Shown piece after piece: positions 31,517-42,930 of a stretch of 64,000 nucleotides of DNA; within the stretch, counting starts at the first letter, position 1; every line of letters begins with the position of its first letter. The stretch comes from Coenobita brevimanus (Eukaryota; Arthropoda; Malacostraca; Decapoda; Coenobitidae), in assembly GCA_032717465.1 (NCBI GenBank), contig CM064690.1, positions 11,166,093 through 11,230,092 on the forward strand. The letters run 5' to 3'. Below the pieces are notes generated by a model. The model ran no database searches, was not told the DNA's origin, and was given only the letters and a program-made list of their open reading frames with translations. The translations under genes were made by a program, and so were the position numbers.

Positions 31517-32220
31517 TCCAAGAAGAATACTTCTCAACACCAAAACTTATAACCATTGCTGTTGTCACCAGTGCTACAAGCCACGACGACGTTCCCACCA
31601 CAGGACCCGACATTATCACCACAACCACATCTGCCAGCAACGTCTCAGCCTCTGCTTCTCTACACCACATATCCTCAGCGTCATCCCGAAAGATGAAAGT
31701 TTTCTCAGGAACAGGTCTCCACGTAAGTAATCTGTATACCTATACCAACAATTTCCACTGTTATGCAGATAAACTTTTGATCAAGATATGTAATCAGATT
31801 CAGATACATTGTATAAATACATCTTACCCTTTGCAGCTTCCACATTTCCCCACGCTGACATTTCATCTCCAGCCCACATCTCATATCTTGGCCTCATCAC
31901 AGCTCTGTCTCGGCAGCTCCTCATCCCCTGCAAGATGAACAGTCTCAGCAGCAGTTCTCAAAGTGTTTGTATGCACATGGATATTCTAGTTACACATGCT
32001 GATATATTAAAGTTATAGTTGATTTCGCAAAGAGCAAACTTTACCCTTGCAGCTTCCGAAACTTATGCCCACGCCCATGTCGCAGCTCACGTCAATGCCC
32101 AAGCCCAAGCCAACGCCCACATCCACGCCCTCGCCCACGCCGCAACTCTCTCCCATTCAGCAGCTTACGCCTCCCCTCCGATGTCGTGGGAGTGCCGGCT
32201 GCGTCCCTGTGAAACATTAA
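31517..32220 (+). other. Exon-like blocks, possible host gene fragment
   Basis: Three blocks have coding and splice features. 31517-31722 follows TTTCCTAG and ends before GTAAGT; its frame reads EEYFSTPKLITIAVVTSATS and ends FSGTGLH. 31837-31938 follows TACCCTTTGCAG and ends in a stop. 32053-32220 follows TTACCCTTGCAG; its frame is proline/threonine-rich (LPKLMPTPMSQLTSM, PKPKPTPTSTPSP) and ends in a stop. The two acceptors are followed by the same CTTCC. Phases are compatible (0 to 0), so these could be alternative last exons. No recognised domain; the low-complexity composition weakens the case. Confidence 0.2.
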
Positions 32221-32617
32221 CACTGCCACATCATTTCTTCCCATAAGATAACCAGTTTCAGTACAATAGTCATTACTTCATGGGAGTGTATTTTTACTTT
32301 CTTATGCCATGCACTTTCTTCAAAAAATTATACAAAGATTGCCTGTGTGGTCTTTACATACGTGTGTCCAAACATATAACTTTTGATAGCACGTCTCTAT
32401 AAAATGAAAATGAACTGTATGTAAATCTGTTGGGTCTTAATTCCTTTACTAATATTCACTCTGGTTTGCTTAGTGATTGGTAACTAAAGTTGAAAGTATA
32501 AACAAGCATCTTATTAAGGTCATCCTCCCCAAGCCTAACACGTGTAGTACAACAAAAAGATAAAAAGCATACGTTAACTTGATTTAAATTTTGGTTTCAT
32601 TAATGCAAACTAGGCAT

Positions 32618-32866
32618 GTCCCAGTGTGCCCCAGTTCTTGTCCCACTGTACCCCCCACCTGGGGCACAGTGGGACATAAAAAGAGAAAAAAATGTTTTAT
32701 TGTTTTGCGGACCACATCTTTTTCAGACAAGTTGATCGTTTCGTTTGCATATGCTTACTGATGCTAAATATTGTTAGTTCTTTTCCCGTATTTCACTTCT
32801 CTAATACCTATTCAAATAAATGAGTTATAATGTCACAATTATTTTTTTGTCCCACTGTGCCCCACA
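32618..32866. repeat. GTCCCACTGTGCCCC motif repeats with a 38 bp hairpin
   Basis: The 15-mer occurs at about 32618 (one mismatch), 32640 (one mismatch), inverted at 32661 and again at 32847. The middle two form TGTCCCACTGTACCCC-loop-GGGGCACAGTGGGACA, 16 bp arms with a 6 base loop (32639-32676). It may be the end of a MITE; no target duplication identified. Confidence 0.65.
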
Positions 32867-33118
32867 CTCCTCTACGCTTTACGAATACACATAAACATAC
32901 AGCCACCACAGCCATCTAATGCCTTCATCTAGACATCTTGCGTGAACCACCACCAGACATACGCCCTTCTACACCACCTTATCCACAGAGACACGAGTAC
33001 ACCCAGCCATACTTTTATGCGGCCACCACCCTTCCCTGCTACAGTTCCAACACACAATGCATCTCACAGACAATAAACTCTGCCCAGACTGCAATACATC
33101 CCCCCCCCCCCACAGCAC

Positions 33119-33119
<1 letters not shown>

Positions 33120-33171
<52 letters not shown>

Positions 33172-33308
33172 TTACTTCCTGCACCACACTATCTCAGCAC
33201 AAACAATCCTGCAAAATAACTTCAACAAAAGATATCAGGGAACGACCAAGTGAAGAGACTACCTTCCTGCAGTCCGTTGTGTTTACATACGGTTGAGCCT
33301 GAGGTTGT

Positions 33309-33339
<31 letters not shown>

Positions 33340-33342
33340 GTT
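33120..33342. repeat. (AC)n and (CAA)n microsatellites
   Basis: AC at about 33119-33167 and CAA at 33309-33341. The intervening bases are not recognised. Confidence 0.95.
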
Positions 33343-34385
33343 CAACACTCAAGATGGAGGGAAGGCAATTTTAGGCCAAGTTAAAGAGAAATTAGTAGAG
33401 TTACGAGATAAAAGTTATGGCAAGTTATTTTGTAAGCGCTTCGGGTACACAAAATTCCAAGGCCACAGGCAACGGACTTCATACAGAGGCTCAAAATACT
33501 GTGATAGCTTAGCCGGCTTTATAACACCTTTCTTTATTGATTGATTGTTCGAGCGAGCGAGTAAAACGAGCGAGAACACTATTTGACTCTTTGACATGCT
33601 ACGGCAGTGGTCGAGCATGACACCAAGCTTATGTTGTCAAGGAAATTATTAAAGTTATTGAGAATCAATGCAGGTCAATAAATAGCGGTTGAACAAGTAA
33701 CAGGAGTTACTTAGCCTATTTCCTTCCAGTGTCCTCCATACAGGACGGAACTGGGCATTTTCTAAAGATAATGTAGGGGGTAACCCCGACCTAGAGACCT
33801 ATGAACTTCGCGACTATGAGCCGATAGGCGGAGGTGGGTACGCTTAGTACCCTTCCAGCAAAATCCCTAGCGTTATAACTCTGGGAAGTAATGGGTTAAG
33901 AAACCCATTTAAAATTTTGCCACGACAGTGCCAATAAAAAAAAAAAAAAAGCCAAAAAGTGTCAAGCTGCTCATGAAAACCGAGTTATCTTGGAAGCTTT
34001 CAAAGCATCACCAGATCTATCCAGACTGCAGGAAAATATGAAGTGACATTTAGTACTACCTAAATTATTTCTTTCAAAACTTTCCATTACATTACTGAAC
34101 ACAACCAAAAAGCACCAAACTGATCACCAAAAGTGAATTATTTCAGAAAAAAATAAAAGCTACAGCAGACCTACACACATTACTGGGAAGCTCATGGAAA
34201 AGTTACCGTGCATACATGTTCCTTAAGTGGCTTGTCTCAAAATCTGCCACCACAATACTGAAAAAAAAAAAAGCCGAAATTCTCCCAACTGAGCATTAAA
34301 ACAGGGTAACCTTGGACCTACGCTTACCGTTGGAAAGCTTATAAAACAGTGAATATAAGTGACTTTTCTCATATTTTTAAAGACT
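33343..34385. other. No gene; possible single TTAA transposon end at 33895
   Basis: The complement of 33830-33898 reads TTAACCCATTACTTCCCAGA, resembling the TTAACCC ends in this window. No partner end was found within a few kb. The rest (34 kb region) shows A-rich runs and nothing else identifiable. Confidence 0.25.
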
Positions 34386-34389
34386 GCAT

Positions 34390-34775
34390 TAATGTCAGAG
34401 GTGGTAGATGGTGGCGATCATCAACTCACTTGATGTGGTTCTACCTACTTCTTCTTTCACCTTTATCATTCTTTTTGTGTCTGCTCTCCTCTCTCTTTCT
34501 ATTTCTCCCATCTTTCCTGTCACTTTTTAGTACTCTTTTTTTCCTTTTCAGGTGGCTTTACATTGAGTGACAAGCCTAATGGTTTCCTGTAATCCAAGAA
34601 ACCATTTAAACGCTAGGTGATAACCATATAACCAATCCATATGTGTTCCCAAAGTGTCAACAAGTGGTTGGCGGAGGGTTAGTGCCCCTCCCCGTAAAAC
34701 AACTAACTCAAAGATAAACGGCCACCCCTTAAGGGATTACGGTGTGGTTTCTATATTTTGATAGATAGATACAAT
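34390..34775 (+). mobile_element. Tetranucleotide-tailed repeat, long form, (GATA)n tail
   Basis: Starts near GTGGTAGATGGTGGCGA, passes a pyrimidine-rich stretch, CATTGAGTGACAAGCC, ATGGTTTCCTGTAA, and the conserved body GGTTAGTGCCCCTCCCCGT, AACGGCCACCCC, then GATA units. It is the inverted relative of 52413-52795 over about 380 bp. Confidence 0.8.
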
Positions 34776-34817
34776 GATAGTTAGAATATCAGGCAACTGG
34801 AATGCCACATGTCTTTT

Positions 34818-35480
34818 TTAATTCAAGGAAGACAGAACCAAACGCTAGAAGCCCTTATGATTGTTATTTGGGAGACATGTTATGCGCTGGAGGTGGGGCT
34901 GGAGCTGGCTCTGTGGCTAGAGTGAGGAGTGCTTGGAAGAAGGTCAAGGAGCTGTTGCCTTTCCTGAAATTGAGAGGGCTCTCCCTCCGTCCTAAGGGAT
35001 CTTTCTATGTGGCATGTGTTAGGAGTGTAATGCTGTATGGCAGTGAGACCTGGGCAGTAATGGAAGAGGACATTCACAGGCTCAAACGTACGGAAATGAC
35101 AATGATTGGGTGGATGTGTAGTGCATCCCTGAGTGTGAGGCCTGGGGGGGTGGGCTAGGTTTGCAATGGAAGAGTTAGAAGTAGGATGGAACGAGAGTGT
35201 ACTGGTGTTGTGATGAGGAGAGGGAAACTAAGATGCTTTGGGCAAGTGGAGAGGATGGGGGCATGATAACTGGGCGCAGAAAGTGAGAGATGTTAACGTT
35301 AGGGGTAGGGTTGCGAGAGATAGACCAAAATAGACCTGGGATGAAGTCAGTGAGCGTGACCTCAGGGATAAGGGACTGAATAGGGAAGTTGCCAGAGATC
35401 GAGCAGCATGAACAGCCGCCATTTGGTGACCTGCAAGCATGCTGAAGCCTTTAAAAACGAAACGAAACGAAACGAAGGAA
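34818..35480 (+). mobile_element. LINE D: 3' end of a non-LTR element with (CGAAA)n tail
   Basis: Frame with YLGDMLCAGGGAGAGSVARV, LRPKGSFYVACVRSVMLYGS, ETWAVMEEDIHRLKRTEMTM, GWMCSASL. This is the C-terminal ORF2 region (LYGSETW and WMC motifs) of RTE/CR1-like non-LTR elements. Downstream, shifted frames read VRDVNVRGRVARDRPK and DLRDKGLNREVARDRA. It ends with (CGAAA)n at 35455-35478, typical of a microsatellite tail. No RT core is present: 5'-truncated. Confidence 0.75.
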
Positions 35481-35481
35481 G

Positions 35482-35590
35482 AAGGAACCAAAAGCTAGAA
35501 GCCCTTAAGATTGTTCCCACCAAAGAAAAATAATTACAAGATAACTGAGAGCCAAATTTAAGATCCGCTCAAGATCCGCTCATTTTTTTG
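35482..35590 (-). mobile_element. LINE 3'-tail fragment
   Basis: GAAGGAACCAAAAGCTAGAAG, CCCTTAAGATTGTT and GAGCCAAATTTAAGATCCGCT resemble bases next to the 3' end of LINE B (27178-27275) and 63880-63960. It abuts the LINE D tail, so one probably inserted at the edge of the other. Confidence 0.55.
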
Positions 35591-35929
35591 AGCTAAAACA
35601 ACAACATTAAAAAGCTTGCTCGCTCAAACATGCTTTAAATATCCAAGTATGGACGCTTATAACTTTTTTTTTTTTTAATGACAAAATTAACGTGTTGGAT
35701 CAGCGATGTTTGCTCCCCGTGGCCTCATAATAAGCACATATATAAAAATACACTGATAAATGTAAACGCACAGACAAAGAAAATGCATGATGAAGGAATC
35801 TGTCCTGTCTAAAAATTTCTAATCAAACGTTTGCATAAAAAAAAAATCTCTCGAAAATTCATAAAACAGGGTGGCCAAAAATTATATCAACGTTTAACTG
35901 AGCTATGTGACAGGGTTGAGTAGGGTTGG

Positions 35930-36112
35930 GTGGAGTTGTTTAGTAGGTAGGGTAGGGTAAGGTACGGGAGGGGAGGGGACGTAACGTAGTGCAGGGTAGG
36001 GTAGGGTAGGGTGGGGTAGGGTAGGGAAAGCTAGGGTAAGGTAGGGCAAGAGAGGGGAAGGGAAGGGAAGGGAAGGTAGGGTAAGGTAGAGTAGGGTAGG
36101 GTAGGGTAGGAG
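35930..36112. repeat. Degenerate GGGTA pentamer array
   Basis: GGGTAGGGTAGGGTAGG phrases with AAGGGAAGGGAAGGGAAGG inside. It grades into the next array. Confidence 0.9.
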
Positions 36113-37218
36113 GTAGAATGGTGGAAGTGGGATGGTGGGGGTGGGATGATGGTGGTGGGATGGTTGTGGTGGTCGGATGGTGTATGTGGGATGGTGCAGG
36201 TGGGACTGTGGTGGTGGGATGGTTGTGGTGGTGGGATGGTGGTGGTGGTGGATTGGTGGAAGTGGAATGATGGGGGTGAGATGCTGGTGGAGGTGGGATG
36301 GTGGAGGTGGGATGGTGGAGGTGGGATGTTGGAGGTGGGATGGTGGTGGTGGGATGCTATAGATGGGATGGTGGTGGGGGGATGCTGGTGGTGGGATGCT
36401 ATAGGTGGGATGGTGGTGGTGGGATGTTGGAGGTAGGATGCTATAGGTGGGATGCTGGAGGTGGGATGCTGTTGGTGGGATGCTAAAGGTTGGATTGTGG
36501 TAGTAGAATGGTGGAGGTGGGATGCTGGAGGTGGGATGCTGGTGGTGGGATGCTTGTGGTGGGATGCTGGTGGTGGGATGCTGGTGGTGGGATGCTGGTG
36601 GTGGGATGCTGGTGGTGGGATGCTGGTGGTGGGATGCTGGTGGTGGGATGCTAGTGGTGGGGTTGTGGAGGTGGGATGCTTGTGGTGGGATGCTGGTGGT
36701 GGGATGCTGGTGGTGGGATGCTGGTGGTGGGATGCTGGAGGTGGGATGCTAGTGGTGGGGTTGTGGAGGTGGGATGCTTGTGGTGGGATGCTTGCGGTGG
36801 GATGCTGGTAGTGGGATGCTGGTGGTGGAATGCTAGTGGTGGGGTTGTGGAGGTGGGATGCTTTTGGTGGGATGTTGGTGGTGGGATACTTGTGGTGGGA
36901 TGCTGGTGGTGGGATGCTGGTGGTGGGATGCTGGTGATGGGATGCTGGTGGTGGGATGCTGGTGGTGGGATGCTGGTGATGGGATGCTGGTGGTGGGATG
37001 CTGGTGATGGGATGCTGGTGGTGGGATGCTGGTGGTGGGATGCTGGTGGTGGGATGCTGGTGATGGGATGCTGGTGGTGGGATGCTGTTGGTGGGATGCT
37101 GGTGATGGGATGCTGGTGATGGGATGCTGATGGTGGGATGCTGGTGGTGGGATGCTGGTGATGGGATGCTGGTGGTGGGATGCTGGTGGTGGGATGGTGG
37201 AGATGGGATGTTGGAGGT
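36113..37218. repeat. 14 bp G-rich minisatellite, about 78 copies
   Basis: Unit GGTGGGATGCTGGT, with GGAGGT at the left edge and scattered GGTGAT variants at the right. A sub-block containing GCTAGTGGTGGGGTTGTGGAG occurs three times (about 36650, 36750, 36830), showing segmental amplification. The long frames (397 codons minus, PASHHQHPTTSIP units) are by-products. Strongly G over C on the plus strand. Confidence 0.97.
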
Positions 37219-37369
37219 GGACACGTGAGAGAGAAATCTGAATTAGCTTTTAACATCACGGCAAGATGGAGATGGATGTGGATGTCTTTACCGATGATAG
37301 AGTTCTTGGTGTTCCGTCTGACCGTCCAGCTGCCGACAAAAATCATTAGCAATATCTTCGTCACTATAC

Positions 37370-38160
37370 TCATCACTATAATCACCATCATCATTATCAC
37401 TATCATCATTTCAATCATGTTCTTCTTCTTTCTTTATCACCATTATCCTGCTCCACTCTCTTCTTCTCCCCCCCTTCTCTCTCTCTCTCTCTCTCTCTCT
37501 TAGACACTCCTCTTCCTCTTTCCCTCCTTTCTTTCACCACTACACTGGTCTGGTCTCACTTCCATACCACATAATGTCTGCCACTACCAACACTATCCTC
37601 CATCTCACTTTCAAACACTATCCTCCATCTCACTTTCAAACACTTTCTTTGGCACTCTATCTATGTGCAATCTTTGTATTTATCCACAGCAACTTAACCT
37701 ATTCATCTTTATCCACTGAGCAAATCCACATCTCGCTTCTGTACGTCTTCTTTCATTATGTAATACACAAATTTCACTCTTACACCTTTCCTGGTATGCT
37801 CAATAAATTAATTCTTTTGCGATTCTTACATTCTTCCTTACCCCTTTTCCTTGTACAATAGCAAAAACAGAAGCAAGACTTTTATAAATACCTGGTGCCC
37901 AACGAGACGACACAGCATGCAATCACGAAGGCAGACTGCATTGTGATCACTGGGTATAAGATTTATCAGTAATCATCGTGGCCAGCATCATCATCGTCGT
38001 CATCCTCATCCTCATCTTCATCATCGTCATCGTCGTCATCGTCATCTCCAGTAGCAACAGCATCGTCGTTACATCATCATCATCATCATAATCTACATCC
38101 TCCTCATTATCATCATTTTCATTACCACCACCGCCACCACCACCATCAGTCTTACTTGCT
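37370..38160. repeat. Trinucleotide-rich and simple sequence region
   Basis: ATC/TCA trinucleotide tracts at 37375-37420 and 37985-38150, (CT)n at 37478-37500, and a tandem pair CACTATCCTCCATCTCACTT at 37588-37650. 37560-37860 may hold a decayed minus-strand LINE 3' end, but I cannot prove it. Confidence 0.7.
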
Positions 38161-38164
38161 AAAA

Positions 38165-38460
38165 CAATCAGTCAACACATTAGTCAGTCAGCCAGTTAGT
38201 AAAGTAATTATCAGCATATTATAGTCAATAAATCGGTCAGTGAGTCTGTCAGTCTCTCATTCACTGACTCAGTATCAGTTTGTACATTAGTCAGGTAGCC
38301 AACTCATTTAATAAAACAATCAGTTAGTCATTCAGTGTGAGTCAGTGACAAACCATTCAGTCAATGAGTCAGTGAGTCAACCAGTCACCAGTCAGTCACG
38401 TTATTCATTAAATCAGCCAATGAATCAGTCAATAAATCGGTAATTATTTAGTAAGTCAGA
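38165..38460. repeat. Degenerate CAGT tetranucleotide region
   Basis: About 300 bases dominated by GTCAGTCAGT-type phrases with many substitutions. Confidence 0.8.
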
Positions 38461-38477
38461 AAGTCAGGCAATCAGTT

Positions 38478-38536
38478 AAGCAGTAGTAGTAGTAGTAGTA
38501 GTAATAATAATAATAATAATAATAAAATAAATAAAT

Positions 38537-38587
<51 letters not shown>

Positions 38588-38588
38588 C
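38478..38588. repeat. (TAG)n/(TAA)n microsatellite
   Basis: TAG units then TAA units over about 110 bases. Confidence 0.97.
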
Positions 38589-38671
38589 TTGACCGCATTT
38601 GCAACGGAAAACTCTCTAATTCGGTCACTGCCAAAACATGCACGCACGCGCGCAAGCACGCACACATGCAT

Positions 38672-38767
<96 letters not shown>

Positions 38768-38812
38768 CTCTCACACCCCACACAAAAAACCCTCCCATAC
38801 ACTCCCATCCAA

Positions 38813-38888
<76 letters not shown>
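38672..38888. repeat. Two (AC)n blocks
   Basis: AC at 38674-38761 and 38815-38886, separated by 50 C-rich bases. Presumably one tract split by decay. Confidence 0.97.
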
Positions 38889-38889
<1 letters not shown>

Positions 38890-39748
38890 TCGTACCTCAA
38901 TAATGCCTAAAAAGGCAATAACACCAAAATCTCAACATTTTCTCTCCCTATCCATGGAGCCTAATCAAGTACGTACCGCCCGGCAAAGGGAAGGCTGGCG
39001 ACTAAGTTGGATCCGGAACCTAACAAAATTTCAAAGGCTTTGAACAATATAGACAGAGAAATACCAGGGTTCTCTTGTCGGTTCTAGGGTTGTGGGACTG
39101 TTTTTTGTGGGGTTCAGCTCTAACATTATCGGTTTAATCATAATCATGGCCACCACTACCATCATCTTCATCCTCACCAACACCATCACCACCATCACCT
39201 TCTAGATGTATTTTAATTCTGTGTACCTTAAACCCGTGAGGCTCTGGTTCACGAACTGGAAGCCATGGTCCCCAAGGGGTCCATGGCAAGATTTTAGAGG
39301 GGGGGCCATGGCTGGCTAGTTTAAGTAGTATATCAGAATGTGTCTGTGAAATCACACATAGAGTTCTCTTTCTATGTTCCACAACATACAGAGTATTTAT
39401 GTGAATCTGGTTTCTCCACACTTCTACACATCTATCTATGTACCTAGGCTGATTCCCCCAAGGAAAGGGAGGTAGCCGAGACAGGACGACACACTCCCCA
39501 TTTACTCATCCATTCAAACACATTCATTCGCATCTTACCCCCAAAGAGGGGAACGGACAGATCCTCACCGCACTACACTGCACAAGGGTCAACTGCGCAC
39601 TGCAATCAGTGACATCCGCAGCAGGGCCAGACAGCAGAGCTGGTTTACCCCTGCCACATCATAACAGACCCATCCCCTTACCCGCACCTCACCTGAAAGC
39701 TGATCAGACCAAATGCGGAAGAATATCCCCTCAGGGCTGCGTCATCAC

Positions 39749-40192
39749 TTATTCATTCACAATTTCTCTCCATTTATTTCTGTCACGCACAGCCACTCTT
39801 CCTTGCTCAACAGACATCCCTCTCACATCCAGCGCTCTCTTCACACTGTCCATCCATCCTATTCGTGGTCTTCCTCCCAGCCTTACACCTCTCACATCAG
39901 ATCTAGTTATCTTTTTCTCCAATCGTTCATTATCCATTCTCTCCATATGCCCAAACCATCGCAACACCCTCTGCTCAACTCTACCAGCCATCTCCTGAAC
40001 AACTCCAGGTCTTCTTCGCACTTCATCATTTCGCACTCGATCCATACGCGTCACTCCACACATACTCCTCAGACACCTCATCTCCATTACATTCAAACTT
40101 TTCCTCTCTGCTACACCCATATTCCATGTTCCAGCCCCATATAATGCAGTCGGTACCACAACATCCTTATACAGCCTTCTCTTTACATCCAT
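39749..40192 (-). pseudogene. LINE E ORF2 C-terminus
   Basis: MDVKRRLYKDVVVPTALYGA, GTWNMGVAERKSLNVMEM, LRSMCGVTRMDRVRNDEV and RVLRWFGHMERMDNERL: the thumb region with LYG.ETW-like, LR.M.G and WFGH motifs. It ends KWREIVNE and a stop. Confidence 0.8.
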
Positions 40193-40193
40193 T

Positions 40194-40962
40194 CTAAGCG
40201 AACGACATTCTAAACACTTTTTTCATTCCTCCCAGCACCTTTCCTACTTCATTTATTCTAAACTTCACTTCTGCATCTATTCTTCCATCCACAGCAACAT
40301 GTGACCCTAGATATTTAAAACACTCTACCTCCTCAAGCAACTCGCCATTCAAAACCATATTCATCCCCCTACCATCTACAAACCTCGTACACTTCATCAC
40401 TTTACTCTTATTCTCATTTACTTTCAATTTCCTCCTTTCACACACCCTTCCAAACTCCTCTACCAACTGTCTCAATCTCTCCTCTGAATCAGCCACCAGT
40501 GCAGTATCATCTGCAAACAGCAGATGCTTCAGATTCCACTCTCCACCATCAACATTCACCAGACTCAGACCTCCACCTAAAACTCTTGCATTCACCTCCC
40601 TTACAACACAATCCACGTAAATATTAAACAACCATGGCGACATCACACATCCCTGTCGCAGCCCCACTCTCATGGGAAACCAATCACTCACAGCATTTCC
40701 CACTCTTACACACGCTCTACTATTTACATAAAAACTTTTCATCCCTTTTAGTAACCTACCATCAAGTCCATACAATCTTAAAACAGTCCACAAAACCTCC
40801 CTATCAATTCTATCATACGCTTTCTCTAAATCCATAAATGCCCAAAACACATCCTTACCTTTCCCTAAATACTTTTCACACACTTGTCTCACAGCGAACA
40901 CCTGATCCACGCATCTCCTCCCTCTCCTAAAGCCACACTGCTCATCACCAGTCACTCCCTCT

Positions 40963-41000
<38 letters not shown>

Positions 41001-41496
41001 TTAACACTCTACTGTACACCTTACCTACAACACTCAACAGACTTATACCCCTAAAGCTAGTACATTCATACTTATCACCCTTCCCTTTATACAACGGGAC
41101 CACACAAGCACTTGCCCAATCAATTGGCACCATACCTTTCACAAAGCACACTTTTAACAATCTTACTAACCAGTCAACAATAGTCACTCCACCACCCTTC
41201 AGGCATTCCACAGCACACCCACCCATACCTGCAGCTTTCCCTGTTTTCATGTCCTTTACTGCCTTCTCCACTTCCTCCTTCGTGATCAAAGAATCATTCA
41301 ACTCTCCCAACACATTTATTCCTTGCACCCTTCTATCCTCCACAACCTCAGCCACCCTTTCCTCCTCTACATTTAACAATCTTTCAAAATGCTCTGCCCA
41401 TCTCTTCCTTACTGCATCCATCTCAGTTAACATCCTTCCATCCTCTGCTTTTACTCGTTCTTCCTTCCCAGACTCTCCCTTTCGCACCCTTTTCAC
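40194..41496 (-). pseudogene. LINE E reverse transcriptase
   Basis: Fingers: VEKAVKDMKTGKAAGMGG, VPLYKGKGDKYECTSFRGIS, LLSVVGKVYSRVLI. Palm: DEQCGFRRGRRCVDQVFA, VFWAFMDLEKAYDRIDREVL, LRQGCVMSPWLFNIYVD and LKHLLFADDTALVADSEE with FADD intact. Then KLKVNENKSKVM and FKYLGSHVAVDG. Between fingers and palm a (GA)n tract (40968-40996) encodes a run of R-E repeats and coincides with a frame change. Confidence 0.85.
40968..40996. repeat. (CT)n microsatellite inside LINE E RT
   Basis: About 29 bases of CT on the plus strand within coding sequence. Confidence 0.97.
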
Positions 41497-41962
41497 CTCC
41501 TTGAAAACAAAAATTTCTTATTCTGTTGAAAATTCTCTGTCAGCCGCCTACCCCACTTCTCATCTGCTGCCACTTTAGCATCACGCAAAACCCTTCTCGC
41601 CCTATTCCTCTTTTCTTTAAACCTTTCATATGACATCTCATCCTTGCTCTGCAGCCACACTTCATATGAATGTCTCTTCTCAGCCACAGCCATACTTACT
41701 TCCTCACACCACCATTCACTTCCTGTTCTTACACCACCACCCACACGTCTCACACCACACACCTCCTCTGCATGCCCCACCACAGCACTCTTAAACAACT
41801 GCCATTCCTCCTCCACACTGCCATTTTCCTGATCTTTCACTGCGTTCCACTCATCTTTCAATTTCTCCTGATACTCTATCTTTTTCTCTCTTTTATCCAA
41901 CTCACTCACTTTCAAAACCTCCCTGCCACACCTAACCCTCCTAGCTCTCACCCATCTCTTAC

Positions 41963-42695
41963 CTATACTCTTAACTTTTCCTCCACCAGGTAGTGGTCAG
42001 ACATACCTCCACCCTCCCCTCTCAAAACTCTCACATCCAACAATCTCCCTATTACATTCCTAGACACAACCACATAGTCCATCAAAGCTCTATCAACAAC
42101 CCTTCCACCCTCCTGTCTCACCCATGTATAGTTATAAATATCTTTCTTCTCAAACAACGTATTTCCAATCACCATCTCTCGCTCAACACACATCGCTATC
42201 ATTCATTCTCCATTTTCATTTTTTCCAGGCACACCATGCATACCAATTACACCTTCAACTGCTACATTTCCGCTCTAGCATTCAGATCTCCCATCATTAC
42301 CACATTCACATTTGCTCCAAAACTCTGCAGACACTCATCAACATCATTCCAGAAAGACTCCCTCTCTTCTTCATCCCTTTCATACCAGGCCCAAATGCAC
42401 TCACAAACACCCACAACTCACGTTCAAATTTCGCTTTCACCCACATCAGTCTCGATGACACCTCCTTCCATTCAATCACACACTGCTGTACTTCCGGACT
42501 CACTAACAAGGCCACACCTCTTGCCCTTTCTCTATCAACACCTGACAATCTTCCATTCACACTTCCAAGCATAGACTCACCCTTCCCTTTCATCTTCGTT
42601 TCACTCAAAGCTAACACATCCGACTTTCTTCTCACAAACATTCTCCCAGTCTCCTCCCTTTTAGCCTCAATCGTACTACATCCACGCACATTCAT
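41963..42695 (-). pseudogene. LINE E endonuclease domain
   Basis: Starts MNVRGCSTIEAKREETGRMF, then DVLALSETKMKGKGES (the catalytic E of the ET motif) and GVALLVSPEV. After a frame change, the TWVRQEGGRVVDRALMDYVV segment and SDHYLVEEKLRV carry the terminal SDH motif. An apurinic-type endonuclease nicks target DNA in these elements. At least one frameshift near 42300-42205. Confidence 0.8.
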
Positions 42696-42930
42696 AGACC
42701 CAATCTTCAGGGTACGGGGATAACTCCATCCCCCATCCCTTTCTCTGGCCTGTCTCTTTTTAGGAACTAAAAAACAGAGGAGGGTGTCCCTAGTCCCCTC
42801 ACCCCGCCCCTTTTAGTCGTCTTTTACGACACGCAGGGAATACGGTGGCAGTATTCTTCCTAACACAACCTCGCCGCAGAGTAGTAGCAACACCCCATAG
42901 TGCAGCCAGATTGTGACCCCCCCCCCCCGC

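Larger units (their letters stand above)
39425..42930 (-). mobile_element. LINE E: near full-length, inactive non-LTR retrotransposon
   Basis: Minus-strand element. 5' UTR (42930-42696) with GCGTGTCGTAAAAGACGAC and a GC-rich leader; endonuclease (42695 to about 41960); linker (41951-41493); reverse transcriptase (41496-40194); C-terminus (40192-39749); 3' UTR ending in a short GATA tail near 39425-39440. Single ORF2-like protein without RNase H, consistent with an RTE-like group. At least five frame changes make it inactive. Confidence 0.85.

Noticed and set aside
36031..37224. A 397-codon proline/histidine-rich minus-strand frame
   Set aside because: Pure translation of the 14 bp minisatellite; all three phases are open because three units make 42 bases.
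38673..38888. Histidine/threonine or cysteine/valine repeat proteins
   Set aside because: Translations of (AC)n microsatellites; the same occurs at 8896, 33119, 55014 and others.
39230..39310. hAT-like terminus (GGTCCCCAAGGGGTCCATGG)
   Set aside because: The phrase resembles hAT subterminal sequence but no CAGNG start, 8 bp duplication or partner could be found.
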